Below the pieces are notes generated by a model. That model was not told the origin of the DNA, searched no databases, and saw only the letters and a list, made by a program, of their open reading frames with translations. From positions 40,114,738-40,178,737 of the forward strand of contig JAKTNV010000005.1 in the NCBI GenBank assembly GCA_022747635.1: 64,000 bases of DNA. The letters run 5' to 3'. The position numbers and the translations under genes are program-made. Of the stretch, positions 1-13,350 are shown piece after piece. This DNA comes from Hetaerina americana (Eukaryota; Arthropoda; Insecta; Odonata; Calopterygidae). Position 1 is the stretch's first letter. Every line of letters begins with the position of its first letter.

Positions 1-975
1 AAAGAGGTGAGAACTTAAGCATAGAGGGAAGGTCTTCATCCTTCTTCCTGCTGGTTACCAAGGGAAAAACATGTCTCTAAATGAAAAAGGACCTTCACGC
101 TAGACCGAGGAAAAACCCTGGAGACCATAAAGTTGAAGAGGGTCCCCGAAGGACGAAGCTGAGGATGGGGGAGCAAGTTAAGGTGAGGTATTTCATGGGC
201 GGGCAACGAGCCGTCTTTGACGCGGACAACACCTTTCATTCCCCGACAAGAATCTCCCAGTGCACCTTCCCTCAGAACGGAGAATCACATAAAATTCCTT
301 GCTTCCTCTCGAGGTCGACCACGCGCGTGAACCCCAGCGCAGGGAACCTCCAACCCACAATCCTGCCCGCCCCAGGGTGAGGAAAAAGGAGAGAGACCTT
401 CACGGGTCTTACCGTCTTGCCTTGCCTCGAGATCGTATTCTCATTACGTACCATTTCGTTTGAAAGGCGCCGTAGCGTCCAACGGGACGGAAAGAGGCAA
501 GAGGGATGATGAAAGAATGGAGAGAGTCCCGAGGGAAGACGATGGGTGCGCACGGTGAAATGGACGCGGATATTACGGGACGGAGCCCTCACTCCGCGCT
601 CCTCTTCTTGAACGGGCGTAGCGCACGACCTGGCCAGGAGTTTCTATAGAGAGTCCCCTCAAAAGGAATGCGAATTTTGGAGAGAGAGTTGGAACGTGGG
701 TGGGTGGAGATCTCTAGGCATTATTCGACAAAGAAACACGACCGCCCCGTGGCGCGGCGCGTGCACCGACGAGCGCTCTCGAGAAAAATATGACTTGGGC
801 AATTTCCGTCAAGAGAGAAACCCGTCTTTTGACTGGAGGACCACCGTGTGCAACTGGAGGTGGAGGGAGACCTACGAGGGATCGATTCTGAAAGCTATTT
901 CGATTCATTCGATCATTTTTGATTCCCCTTTTGCAACACTAGACCCAATACTTAGTTCCAAGTGACGGCGAAGGA
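1..975. other. GC- and CpG-rich island, no recognised gene
   Basis: This stretch is visibly richer in G+C and in CpG than the AT-rich DNA after it, with CpG-dense patches near 440-620 and 740-800. Short open frames exist on both strands. None shows a recognisable domain, splice-supported exon chain or biased codon pattern, so I do not call a gene. It could be an unmethylated regulatory island, an exon of a gene off the left edge, or an unknown repeat. Confidence 0.5.
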
Positions 976-2319
976 AGTGATGAGTTTTGATGATAAACAG
1001 TAACTTTCACACCCCTATTGCACTCGGTGAGTACACATTTTTTTCATCAATTATCAACTGAGTGAATTCCGGATTTTCTGGGCTATTACCATTATTGGAG
1101 GTGATTAATTTAAATTAAGTGAACAAACAAGACAAGAACCACCCCCCCCCTCTAATGCCTGAGCAATTTCTGTCATGAGGGTGAGTCCCAAGTTCGCTTC
1201 ATCTTTAAGATTGGTTCACTGCATCCGTTCACTTTTCTCTATCTCTCAGTTTCATTTCTTGGATGCCTGTATTTTCTTCATGTCTGTGTGAGTTTTTTTA
1301 TTCCATCACCCGTGTATGCTGGTCTCATTTACTCCTATTTTTCTGTCGCGGTGAATTGTTCACTCGCTCGATTTCCCTCCATTATCTTTGGGTTCTTTCT
1401 GGGTTCCTGTACCACTCTCTCCATCTTCTAGCATCGCCATCGGCTGTCATGCCAAGTTGTGATCGCTATTGACATCTGCGTAGGGGTAGCTCTTCACCTG
1501 GTTCTTTTATCTTGTTCAGACTAGGATGTAGTTGATTTAGTATATTTCCCTGTCTCCCGGCATCTTCCATGTGTACCATGTTCTCCTATTTTGTTCAAAG
1601 AGGGTGTTCACCCCTACAATTTTTCTCGTTGCAGAATTCTATTAGTATTACTTCCGCGGCATTTCGTTTTCCCATTCCGAACTGTTCCACGCTGCTTCCC
1701 TCTCGACCCTCTCCGATGACAGCGTTTCAGTTCCTCATCACTATTAGATTTTCTTTCTCTTTTGCCGTCCCTTGGACTTATTCCAGTTTTTCGTGCACTT
1801 TTCTATTTCCCCTACTGGATGTTGGCATATACACCTGCACTATAACTGTGTCGTCTGCACGCTCTCCCTGTTAAATTTTCCATCAGGGTCCTCTCATTGC
1901 ATTGCCAACATGATTGTGGCACGAGCATATCACCCTATATCCGACGTTCCAGAATCTGCGGCACCGTCTTATTTAAATCTCGCTCACTCCCATGATAACT
2001 GTCCACAGTCTATTCTTCTGAATTTTCCAACTTTTCACACACTACTAATGGCCTATCATTCCATTTCCCCATCCTGCAATTACCCACCTTGACTCATGTT
2101 CCCCTCCCCATAGTCCCCACCCGGATCCAATGCGTTCCACATTGCAGTACTGCGGCCGATTCCGTGATTTTCACTCACGCCCAAAATTGTGGCAGTTGAT
2201 ACTTGTGACGCAAGTGCCTTGTGGTACAACTGCTGCATTTCACGATTGGTGTAGGATCCAAATTTCTCGTTGTCTCGTTCCAAGGAAAACAGATATAACA
2301 TTTTCCATACTAAAAGCTT
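976..2319. other. Intergenic, nothing recognised
   Basis: Mixed AT-rich and pyrimidine-rich sequence with a C-run near 1141-1150. Open frames of about 100 codons on the plus strand (1569-1874, 1772-2092) look like chance products of T/C-rich DNA. I see no protein family in them. Confidence 0.5.
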
Positions 2320-2405
2320 TTGATTCCCCTCATAATCGAACCGACGACCTTCAGCTTAATCGGACAAGCTAGACCCCTACTACCTCTACCAAGAGCTGCA
2401 GCTTA
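2320..2405 (-). repeat. Possible tRNA-like SINE head fragment
   Basis: On the minus strand this reads as a tRNA-like unit. A D-arm-like GCTCTTGGTAGAGG is followed about 40 nt later by a B-box-like GGTTCGATTATG. The arms do not fold into a convincing cloverleaf, so it is not called a tRNA gene. It is probably the remnant of a tRNA-derived SINE different from the two families named below. Confidence 0.3.
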
Positions 2406-4280
2406 GCAATAGTGAAATTTTATCTCTAACTGTCTGTCCGCGAGGCTTGCGTCATTTATATTTCTTTCAACCTCCTCTAGAATCGCGAGAGATTGAATGG
2501 GGAGTTATGGATTCTTTGCCATTTTGATCATGAATCCGCAGTCACTGGAAGCCATTAACGCCTTGTTTATCAATACGTTTTCGTAGCGTAGAGGCTTCTC
2601 TGTAAACGCCCTGAAAATTGTTCCAAATACAGAGGTATTACATTACATTGAATCGCAGACACTGAGAAAAACAGGTATCCATATATTCGAATTGACTGAG
2701 CAACGTGTTACGCAAAAAATAGTTAGGCAAAATGCAATTATTTCTTGAATTTGCCATTATCACAAAAAAATATTACAAAATTCCTATTTACTCTTAAAGG
2801 TTACTGGCTTCAATTGCAATGATGTCTTTTTTTAATGTTCGCCACCGGAGTTTAACTGAATTAATTTTCAGATATTCATAAAGATATCTTGAAAAGTCTC
2901 TAAAGTATAAAAAGTCGAGTGACTCTTTTTGCGCTCTCTATTGATGAATAAAGCGGAAGAAATTGTTTTTGGAAAACCAAAAAGGTATTGATCAAGGGAC
3001 AAAAACATTGGATGCACAAAGACATTAAAGCATAAGAGAGTCAAGGAGGAACAAAGGTAAAAATGAGATCCAATGGTGGTAGCCGCTAAGAGTGAATAGG
3101 GAATAATGAATTCTAATGGTCGTCAATCTTCGGATTTAAAAATGAATGATAACTAGCATTAAACGAAGGAGCGTCATTGAGTCCGGTCATTCAAAAGCAA
3201 GCGTATTTAGATTGTCCGCAGCATGAAGGTAAGCATTACCTAAAACTTATCTAGTGCAGCGATATGGATATAAATAATCTATCATTACTCTTCATATTGT
3301 GGAAGTTTCATTAATCCTAATCATGCAAAATAAAACACGAGCGTAATTCAAAACGGAAATTTTGTGTGATAGAAATGAACTCATTAATCGCGCTTCATTA
3401 ATCATTAAAATGTAGCTCCAGCAATCTGCCTCCATTTAATAAAAATGATATAATTTGATTCTAATGTGAGTAATACCGCATACTTATTACAATAGAGAAT
3501 TAAACCGCAAATGTAATTAAATGGAAGGACTAGGGTCTTATCCTGGCTTAGATATTATTCTCAGACTAAATAACGACTAAGTAAACTTATCCAGTTTTGA
3601 TAAAACATTATCGCAAAATGTGAACCCTTCCTTCATCTTCTTATTTCCTCGACACACGTACGCTTGCCGTATTAGACGAACCAGAAAACTGAAGCAGTTT
3701 GGAAAATTCTCTAAATTCACACATTCTACCAAAGACAAAATTCTTTATAGAGGCATTTTAAATACAATGGTTCATTCGGATCTCAAATACAACATTTAAA
3801 TATCGTTCAATTGACTGGCGATCTTTACATAAATAATTGTTCATTACAATTTCCCTATTCGATAATTAATGCGCATTAATATCATAACCATCCCAGTCTT
3901 GCAGTCTGATCACGGATTACAGTTGATTTTTGAAGGTGGAATGTAATAAGAAACCGACTGTCGATCAATATTTTAGTATCGTTCACATAGTAGTGCCTTA
4001 ATTTAAGGAGGCACTTGTTTTCAAGCCTTGTTCTATTCAATTTTCTTGAAAACTGCCCGGAGTAGTTCGATAACATGAACTTGGCTCTAACTTAATCATG
4101 TAAATATCCTCCTGAAATCGATACTTATAAGTTAATTCCTTCAAGCAAGATCGATTCCGCAGCCAATTGAGGCAATTTTAAATACGACAGCATCATAGCT
4201 GTATGACATGCTTTGTCCACCATTAATTGATACGGCTCATTATTACGACACGCTCTACGATCTATAAATACGCTCTATTA
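2406..4280. other. Intergenic, AT-rich, nothing recognised
   Basis: AT-rich DNA with CpG close to expectation: about 34 CpG counted by hand in 2401-3420. No gene, RNA or repeat is recognised. Confidence 0.5.
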
Positions 4281-4550
4281 ACCATAAACACAGTAATCAA
4301 CCCGAAGGTCGGTTTGGTAGGTGATGGTGGAGTTCACCCAGTACTAAGCCCTATGCGGCGTGTGAAATTCACACATCAGGGTAGGGGGGCCAGTTCCTTT
4401 CCCTGGGCCGGTTATGGTTTCCCAGGAAGATGTGGTACCCGAAAAATCACATAGCTTGGGTGGAGCTGCAAGTGCCTAGAGACTTGCCCGGGAATCGAAC
4501 CTGGCACCCTCCGGTCAGTAGTCCAATGCTCTACCCCTGAACTACCGCAA
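4281..4550 (-). repeat. tRNA-derived SINE, family B, near full length
   Basis: Read on the minus strand, a tRNA-like head carries an A box (TAGTTCAGGGGTAGAGC) and a perfect B box (GGTTCGATTCC). A body with GATTTTTCGGGTACC and TGTGTGAATTTCACACG follows, and the end is GATTACTGTGTTTATGGT. Related copies or fragments are at 17497-17587, 20199-20348, 41765-41862 and 50996-51253, which supports a dispersed family. Such elements are moved by LINE machinery in trans. The family name is not known to me. Confidence 0.85.
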
Positions 4551-4551
4551 A

Positions 4552-4553
<2 letters not shown>

Positions 4554-4602
<49 letters not shown>
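4554..4602. repeat. (TA)n microsatellite
   Basis: About 49 bp of uninterrupted TA repeat, immediately beside the tRNA-head end of the SINE at 4281-4550. Confidence 0.95.
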
Positions 4603-4606
<4 letters not shown>

Positions 4607-4639
4607 TATGCAATGGCTCGGAGGACAAAACCGCACGCT

Positions 4640-5560
4640 ATTTTAAAGATATTTCTCGGGATTTAAACCTCTGAGGAATAGTAGGAAGTAAATGGTTACT
4701 AAAGTCAGCGGGAGGAGACGTGAGTGTCCCGGGGATTGACAGGCCGACAATCAGAGTAGAGGGGCAGACGCCGGAGGACCCCTGGAGTTGGGAAAGCTCT
4801 GAGTTCGGAGAGACCGTGAGAAATCTCACCGTCAGGGCAAGGTGCTTGCTCTGGAGAAAGAAGGGCGAGAGGGGACAGGTACCCTGGAAGGCAAAAGAAA
4901 GGGAAAAATATTAGGAGAAGGTGGAAGGACAGAGGGAGAGAGAGGACGGTGGACGCAAGGAAGTTGGACGTGGGAATTCCCAGAGGGCGACGACAATGGA
5001 AGAAAGCAGAGAATGGAACAAAGGAGGGGAGGAAGATGGAGAGATGAGGGGGATGGGAGGAGGTCCAGGAAAGAGGATCAGAAATAGGAGGCGAAACGAG
5101 TGAAGGGCGAGTCACCACGGTGGAGAACGAGCGACGGTTGCGTTGCGGCCGCGTGACCTCGCGGGGAAGTGGGGGAGAAGACTGGAGGAAGGATGAAAAG
5201 GGATGCGAGGAGAGCCAAAGGAGCAGAGAGAAGATCCAGGGGTGGCCGTGGGAGGTGACGGCAGATGTGGGGCTTGCGGGAATGGTGTGGATGGGGGGGT
5301 CAGGTGGGTCCGCCGAAAGTAGAAAACGTAAAAATCCTTTACGTCCCATGCCCCAAGGTAGAATCTTTACCGACATTTCCCGTTTCCCTTGAGGCTTTCT
5401 CATGATATTAAGGTGTGCGTGGCAAATTTTTTCGACTTCAGAGCGTGACAGTACGTTACGTCGGCTAGTATTCCGGGACGTAGGGTGTTCTGCGACTACC
5501 CCAGAGCCCGTGCCTACTTGCGCCGAATCCCGCCTCTGGATTTCACGTTCGAGTAGACCT
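4640..5560. other. GC-rich island with a purine-rich strand
   Basis: From about 4700 to 5110 the plus strand is mostly G and A, followed by CpG-rich sequence to about 5550. The minus strand carries a 232-codon open frame (4705-5403). Its product is rich in P, S, L and F and low in complexity, as expected from reading a polypyrimidine strand, so I do not call it coding. Possible roles are a regulatory island or a triplex-prone tract. Both are inferences. Confidence 0.45.
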
Positions 5561-8269
5561 ATCCAGAGGATTTATCTGTATGGTGTATCTCTCTTTTAGA
5601 TGATGATGCACTAACTCGGATTACTCAGCCATATAAAACAGCGAAGGATTGTAGAATTATTTTACTGAAATTCCTTAATGCAATGAAAACTACCCATTTG
5701 GAGGTATTGACAGTCAGGGAGTAATAACCTAGTCTAGGTATTTTCTCAAAGTTTTCATTCATTTTTTCATCCATAGGTAAATATCTATTTTTATCCATTC
5801 GTGTTAAACCTTAATCAAACACTAGCCGATTATAAGCTGGAAGGCAGTGATATTGGTAATGAGATACTTTCGTATATGATTTTAGACGTTTATAGTTTTT
5901 TCCGTCTTCCAGGCCACCCCGATTAATTTTCTCTCGCCCCAAAGCGTGTGAAACTTTGAAGCACAGAAAGGTTCATAGAACACAGAACTAATAGCACTGA
6001 GAAAATATGACAAACACAAATCAAGATACACTCCACAACCCAAAAGTTGGAAGATAGGTTAGGATAGAGTTTACCAAGCACTAACACCTAATAAATATGA
6101 AACAAGCATTAAGTGCATGTGAGCAGCTGCTTACCATACACAAGACTGAAATACTCAACACTCTACGGTGATTCATGCCGAGAGCAGTTAAATGATAATT
6201 TAAATACGTGTCACGAGTCTATATTGAGTTTAAAGCTGAAATCGAAGAAAGTCACATTAAATTCCGTGTCAATGAACGTGCAATTCCATGAATACACATT
6301 TCCCGTCGCTTAAGTTTTAGCATCAGCTGAAGATGGACATGAAGCAAACGAGGCCAAAATTATGTGATGTGGATTGATAATGCGAGGTTTAAAATTCTAT
6401 GCGATGGTAAAAATAAATATATCGACATCAACCAAATCTAGGACAAATAAAAATGGCGTCCCATATCGAAATTCGTCACATTTGTTATAAAGAGATACTA
6501 AAGCACAGCCTCCAAAGGCATTGATACTTCATAAACGCATTTTCACGAGAAACATCGCAACCTCGCTCCCAGAATGAGCGAACACGTAACCCCCTTTACA
6601 TCCATCGCTCTGAGGGGGACACCTGGCAAGAATCGGGGTCGATGACTTGTGGAAAATCCTATCGCAAATGTCATTTTTTCCACCGAAGCACCGCGGAAGT
6701 GACTCGTTTTGGAGAGAGCTCTGTTGAAACAGAAGGAGCCATCGGAAATCGAAGCCTTCCATCGATAACAAGAGAGAGGGGGGCAGAGAAAGAGAGAGAC
6801 TGGTGACCTAATCGGCAGGCAGCCATTCACGCGACATTCTGTTCTCAACGTAGACGGAATATACATGCGTCATATATAGGTCATTAGGGTTTCTTTTTTT
6901 TCTTTTATTCAAGCGCCTCAGTAGTACGAAGGGGGGAAATTTTCGTACAATACTATCTTAAATCATTCTGAGGAAAGTGTGGTAGGATATACATGAATTC
7001 TTGGATCCTGAATAGAAGAAAGAGTCACTCAAGCATCACGTCGACGGAGGACGAACGATAAACAAACAGCAAAAACAACAAATACAATAATTTGATTAAG
7101 CGTACATAGCACAAATGTGATTAAGCGTGCACCGAATACTTTGTTCGGGTTGCATCATGGGATATGAAAGATGAAAAAAGTTGGAACATTGTCGTTTCTT
7201 TAGGATCAATTCTTTTATGCCAAAAGTCGGCCGGGACACCCGCGACATCAGTCATTCCTGTCGCAAGATTGCTCAGTTGAAATAATGCCACTTAGGCAGA
7301 TTATATTAGCTCATATATGAACAACAGTTCACAAGCGAGTAAATTAAACAGATCCGAGGAATTGGTAGTTTTATCTGGAAATTATGGAATACCATCTACC
7401 AATCGTTTATCTCATAGCATCCGATTATCTCTATTTAAGTTCACATAATATTTACAAGCATAGGATCGATTGTAAATTAAAAAATTTAACCTTGTGCTGA
7501 ATTTTAAATTTTTCTCTTATTTAAAAAAAATAATGTAAATGTTTTCATTTTTTTATTGAATGCGTGTAGGTTTTCCAATTTTAGACTTACATGCCTGTGA
7601 CAAAACGACGCATTTGAATTACAATTTTTACGTTCGCACACAGGATATAAATAACGGTATCGATCAAAACCCTATTTCGTGAATAAAGGGTAAAATTTGA
7701 TAACGTTAAAGTTTCCATCGCAGCCAAGAAAAGATGAGAATCTGCTAGGCCTACGATATAACGATTAAAACTAAGTTTTTTCCATGAAGAAACATCGAAC
7801 GCATTTCTTACATTTGATCCATTCGTTTTTGTCCCCTCTCCAATTCATTAGGGCATAACGCAGCAGCCGTATACATGGTATTAGCACCACAAAACCTTGG
7901 TCAATTTGGTTACTTCTTATTACAAATGCACACTCGCTACGGTCATGGAATCCACCGTAATGTGATTTGACTTCCGCCCATGGTATCCCGGGAACAGGCT
8001 CCCGAGGGAGTCCCCGTTGGTCCATCATCTTCTCTCCACTACTCACGCATCACTAAACCGTGCACCACCCTCTTTATGTTAGTTAAAAGAGTCGGGACGC
8101 CCCCAACAGTCTTCCTCGAATGAGAAGCGCCAACCCCTCCTACCATCTCTTACAAAATTCCCTCTAGAACATACTCCACTCACGGCAACCCATAACAAAA
8201 AAATATAATAACATCCCTTACTTCCCCAAGAGAATTTCCGCTTAAACCCCCGAATCCTCATCCCTTAAC
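5561..8269. other. Intergenic, nothing recognised
   Basis: AT-rich DNA with normal CpG and a modestly GC-richer patch near 6540-6860. No gene, RNA or transposon is recognised. Confidence 0.5.
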
Positions 8270-9260
8270 GAAGAGAAGGGGAAAGATAGTAAGCGGACCG
8301 CTAACTAACTAACAAAAAGCTCCACCAAAACCCCTCTATAGAATATATTAAGGGCGAATCCACCCCTGCTACCCCCACAAGTGGCCCGGAAAAAAAATCC
8401 TCTCCGACCTCTTAGCAACGTCCCACCGCAGCAGCATCACTCCCCCGCCCCTGGGGGGGGGGGGGACGCAACAGATTCCCATGGGTTCTCCTCGGTGAGA
8501 TTATCCCCTCTCCTTTCCTCCGCAGCTGTGGCTTCGGTATGGGGGGAAGATTTAGAAATCTCCGTGGAAGGGGGAGGGAAAATGGCTGGGGACATAGGAG
8601 CACAAGGGGAGGGGGGGGACAGAAGACAACGGAGGAGAGGGGTGATGTCATCCGCGCGCCCCCGTAAAAAGGGGAGGAAGGGCGGATCCCGGGAATGGAC
8701 GCTGAAGAAGGGGAAAGGGATCCTATGGGAGATATGAAGGGTCGAGGAGACGTCCACACCCTTGGGAAATGCACCAAGCAAAGGGATCCTGATGTGTGGG
8801 GCTGGGGAAGGTGAGATCAAGGTCCGGGAAATATTGGGGGGGGGAAGGAGGAGACAGAGAGCAAGGGAAAAAAATGTGTGGGGTACTCTCGTGTACGACC
8901 TGAGGGAGCGTATCCCATCGTGGGAAGCGCATGGGTGCGAATGTCATACGCCGTGAAATGTCGAAAAGGGTGGAATTTCCGACGTGGGAACATGATTTTA
9001 GGGGAGGATGTGTCGGCATCGAGGTGCTCTACTGCCACGCTCAGAGGAAGCGGAGACGGTCGTAAGACTGACCCCATACGCTCGTGAGGTGACCGAACCG
9101 ACGGCTGTGAGGTCCCGCCTTGAGTGGAGCCTCCGTAACCATGTCGGAGGAATATTCCCACGCCACAAAAAACGTGTTCAGAGTGGGTAAACTGTATCAG
9201 CCATCGAGTGTGTAACCAGGAGGCAGGGGTAACGACCCCTCGGCACGCCCGAAGAGCTCC
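8270..9260. other. GC-rich island with long G-runs
   Basis: The third large GC-rich island. It contains a run of 13 G at 8453-8465 and another of 9 G at 8836-8844, within a G/A-rich plus strand. Overlapping open frames occur on both strands without a recognised domain, so none is called. G-quadruplex formation is plausible from the G-runs but untested. Confidence 0.45.
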
Positions 9261-11574
9261 GATTCTCCACTTTTAGTAGGTAAATGTATGTCGTTGTGTT
9301 CATTTACTTTTAGAACAACGAATGAAAAACTCATGAAAACTAAAAGCAAACAGGATAAATCATTGGAAAAATTCGAATTTCAAAAAAAGTATGAAATAAT
9401 TATTTCCTCAGCCGCGTGCTAATATTTTTGGCATGGGATAACATCACTGATATTTTCTTAATGAATGTTTTTCCTGGATATTCTGCTTCGTATTGCGCAT
9501 TTTTTACGGTTCAACGTTACCTTATTCCTACATAGGAATAAATAAAAAATGATATCACGTAGGAAGATCGAAACTCTGGGCAATAAAAAATTTGCAACAC
9601 GCCGCAGAACACATCGAAAATAAATTACGTAGAGAGAAAATTAATCTCTCAGAAAAACTTCAATCTAAACATTTTTGATAATTTGAGGACGATAAGCAAA
9701 GCAAATTTTACGGGAGGAACTTCTAATGATTTTGCAGGTTACTAAGCAAACATTTCTAATATTCCTCGAGAAAATTTTAGAGAATACTTTTTCAGTGGGT
9801 ATTTCGCATTCCTTTGTTCTAATAAGTGGGTGACCAGCACTGCTAAATTAAAGTCGTATTGCAGAAGTTACAGCAGCAAGTTGAAACGGGCGAATACCTG
9901 TCATTCATGAATGTGAAATTTCACAGTCGACTAGAATTAAGTATTAAAATTTAAGTTATTTAGACGAATTTCTCTCGCTCCGTAGGTTTTCCAGAACTAA
10001 TATTATATTTTTCTGGATTAACAGGTCTTCCATATTTTCCAACCTTATGGTCTCGAAGCTGGCGAAGGAAATAAATAACATGCTCTTTCATCAACAAGGA
10101 ATAAGGGAATCTGTCCCTGTTATAAAAATATATTTCTGCTCATTTTGGTGGATCGTATTCTTTAGAAATGCTCTTAGACTTAGTAGGCAAGACGCATGCC
10201 TTTTCTCCCTTCCTTTTACCTAAAAGCAGAATAGTGCACGCATGCAACGTTTCAGCATTTATTAGTTCCATAAGATAAGTGTCATTTGAAGGGTAAATGG
10301 ATGATTAGGAACAAAAAGGAGTGAAGGAAAGAAATAATGAAGAAAAATGTAATGCGTGAGTCAGCGTAGTGCCACGGTCCATTAAGACGCATTGTCTGGA
10401 TAGTGAAGACAATGGACGGATCGTAATGGAAATTTTACCACCGCAGAACTGAAACTATGGGCGAAAATATACCCACAGGCTTTGAAATGGAGACCGAATG
10501 GTTGGAACGGGAAGCAAGCGCGGAAAACACGTGCGACTGAAGCAAGATCTTTAATATGTATCTTATTCAATTTAAGACAAACATTTAATGATTGAATCAA
10601 TTGTTGCATGGTGTATACGGCCATGCATATGTTTATGTGCACGAGTTATTTTTCACATGAGCTTGAGAAATATATTTGAATATTATATATTAAAATTCGT
10701 GTATGTACCAATAGTAGTGTATGTATCGCTAGTGCCCTACCACGCCCGTCACACTCCCTTGCGGAGGCTTCCGCGGCATTGTGTACACGTACTCGTATAT
10801 GCGAGGTACCTGAACAAGGTTCCATTCACAGATGAATCCGAAGGGGCTTCGGCCCAACTTTGCACCTTTCGTTCCTCTTTGATCTATGCAGTCAGAGGCA
10901 AAACTGCAAGGCCTCAGTGAATTCTACACTAATGGACTTCAGAGCGTCCGCCAAATATTATATATAACTTTGTCAATGCAGCTATTACTTGAAATCATTT
11001 ACCTGATTGTTTGTAACTTCATTTATTTTTAGCTATCTCTATTCTATCATCTGTTCACTCTAATGTGTACTATCGAGATATTTTGTATTTTGATTGACAT
11101 ATATTGTCTTGCCTAATGTTATTTCTAATATTGTTCTAAAGAACTTGGACGCCTATAGCAATAAAATCATTATCATGCATATTTTTGCGTTTCTATCTCA
11201 AGTTTTCGGGTAGGTTTTAAAGTTTGGAGGTTTGAGTTTCGGAATATTCCAGAAGATTTCTCATCAACGATACGTCCTTATCATCATCTTTACCCATTTC
11301 ATATTGATATTAAACAAATAAATAGGATCATAATTGATGTTTTTGGTGCCGTGAGATAGTTAGCTTGAAATTCTTATGGTAATTGGACGTGGACTATTTG
11401 TCTGACTGTCGGAGATCACAGTGACAGCACGAATATGCTACTTTGGTAGGAACCCCCAGACTGAATATGGTTAATTTCTACAATAGAAATAGGTGAATAT
11501 TTTATTACACAATTTTAATTCACTTTGACGATATGTAACTTTAAATACTTGAAAGTTTCGGCACAAGAAACCTT
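9261..11574. other. Intergenic, AT-rich, nothing recognised
   Basis: Typical AT-rich background with CpG retained. No coding, RNA or repeat signal is recognised. Confidence 0.5.
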
Positions 11575-12230
11575 GATCAGGTTCTCCCCGTATTATTGTC
11601 AGTCAATTTCGGAAGATATAAACTTCGCAAACAAGGACATTCGGGATTCGGAGCAGAAGTATTCATGTAATTCCAATTAAATGAGCTCGCAGGAATCCCG
11701 GGAAAAGCGGCTACACCACCCACGCATGCCGTCAAACATTTCGATTTCGTGGCATTTAACGTGCGTATGACCTTAGAGAGCATGGCGCCCGACGACAGAC
11801 GTGGGGAGCTTTGCTCTCGAATTGTACACCTCACGAAACATCTGTGCCGGGTTTGGTCTCACAGTATCCGGGAATAATCGGCCGTCTGGGTCCATATGCC
11901 ACTCCCCCGCTGCTCAGTCACATCCTCCTGCACGCCACCAATCATCCGTCTCGTTCGGTCTTCCCCAGGGTTCGCTCTCGCTCGAGCATTCCCTTCCCCG
12001 TTGGGGTTTGGATTTTAAAACAACCTCGTCGTCGTGCCCCATCTCTCTCTCTCTCTCTTCTCAAGAAAACCTCTCCCAGACCCTCGCACGGCCATCCTGA
12101 AAAGAGTAATCACGGTCTAGGGCGGGCTAGAACATCTGTGCGCACGTCTCCCAGGCGCTCTCATCTTATACCCCATGCGACGCGTTGGCCTGGTGCTGAG
12201 GAATAGAAGGGGGCTTTCGTCTTAAATACG
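11575..12230. other. GC-rich island
   Basis: CpG-dense sequence from about 11680 to 12220 with a short CT repeat near 12042-12060. A run of 12 G at 12259-12270 lies just beyond. Plus-strand open frames of 99 and 131 codons overlap in different frames and have no recognised domain. Confidence 0.45.
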
Positions 12231-12879
12231 CCGCCATCCGGCAAAATGGAGTGGTGGAGGGGGGGGGGGGTTATAGGAAGGAGGTGTAGGTGGGAGGGGC
12301 GACAGTATGTGCTTTTCCACCCTCACGACCCATTGTACCTTCTGGAAATATTTCAAGAAAAAATAACTCTTCAGCATCACAAATTCCTACTCTTTAACTT
12401 TAATCCATATTACTTTTTATTCCAACACCAATGCCCTTCCTCTATTTTATTTTTTGAGATACAGTGACTATTCTACTGTAAAGGTAATATGCGATATGGC
12501 CGGGGATCTCCTCTTGCCTTAGACTTGCATCAATAGCATAAGAGCGGCTGTCTTTACATTCGAACGGAATTTGTCAGCTGTCGCGGTACACAGGTATGCA
12601 TTATGAGGGTTTCGGAGTGTCGGGAAACCTTTAATCTAGCCATAAAAGTTCTGCGTTTTTGACTATGGTCAATTTACAATTATGCCCCTGCGGGGGGGTA
12701 AAAATGATTGATCATTTAGAAATAAGAATCCAAACTGAATATGATATAATTTTAGGTAAACCGGATCGAATTCTCCGATAAGGCGGATTTACATCAGAAA
12801 AATGATTATCTTACTCGCAAACCGAGTATAAATATTTCCAATGTGACCAAGATTACTCACGACCTCTTCCGTGTGAAAC
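12231..12879. other. Intergenic, nothing recognised
   Basis: AT-rich sequence after the G-run at 12259-12270. Nothing is recognised. Confidence 0.45.
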
Positions 12880-13350
12880 GTGTGGAATGCGTGGAAATGC
12901 TAACAAATTGGTATTTATTAGAAGAGTATTCGGGAAATGTGACGACGGGGTTAGAGAGCGATGCTGTCTTGTAATGGTTAGACCTCATTTAGAATATGCT
13001 ACTAGTACATGAAATCCTTACAAAGTTGGTTTGATTTCCGAAATAGATCGTTTGCAGCGAACAGGAGCTAGATTTATCAAAACTTTGTTATGATAAACGC
13101 AGTCGCGTCTAGTTTATTAGAGGTACCTGGTTATAAATCCCTCACGGAGCGAAGGTGAGCTTAACAACAAATCCCTTGGATAAATTATAAGGTCTCTTCA
13201 GCGATAATGTAGCAAAAGTACTATTGGCCTCATTGTAATATGGTAGGAGAAATCATGACATTTACGGTTTTATAGATCATGAGTAAAATAGATCTTCACG
13301 CGAACGATAGGGGATCTAAACAACTGCGAACGACTGCGCTAGGGGAAAGA
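12880..13350 (+). mobile_element. LINE relic, C-terminal part of reverse transcriptase (Jockey/CR1-like)
   Basis: Conceptual translation near 12970-13100 gives MVRPHLEYAT, then an in-frame stop where a tryptophan is usual, then LISEIDRLQRTGARFIK. The pattern VRPxLEYA...W...I...E..QR.A.RF is characteristic of the C-terminal region of Jockey- and CR1-group non-LTR reverse transcriptases. The catalytic core is missing upstream. Stop codons (about 13005 and 13088) show that it is dead. It is separate from the LINE family at 33 and 40 kb. Confidence 0.75.

Noticed and set aside
4480..4550. A real tRNA gene
   Set aside because: A- and B-box-like blocks are present, but the unit continues into a SINE body shared with other copies and the arms pair poorly.
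4705..5403. 232-codon open frame on the minus strand
   Set aside because: The product is P/S/L/F-rich and low in complexity, as expected from reading the polypyrimidine complement of a G/A-rich tract. No domain, no splice context.
8381..9190. Cluster of overlapping open frames of 60-127 codons
   Set aside because: Frames overlap on both strands in a GC-rich island where stop codons are scarce. No family is recognised.
11801..12206. 99- and 131-codon plus-strand frames
   Set aside because: Overlapping frames in a GC-rich patch with no known domain or exon borders.
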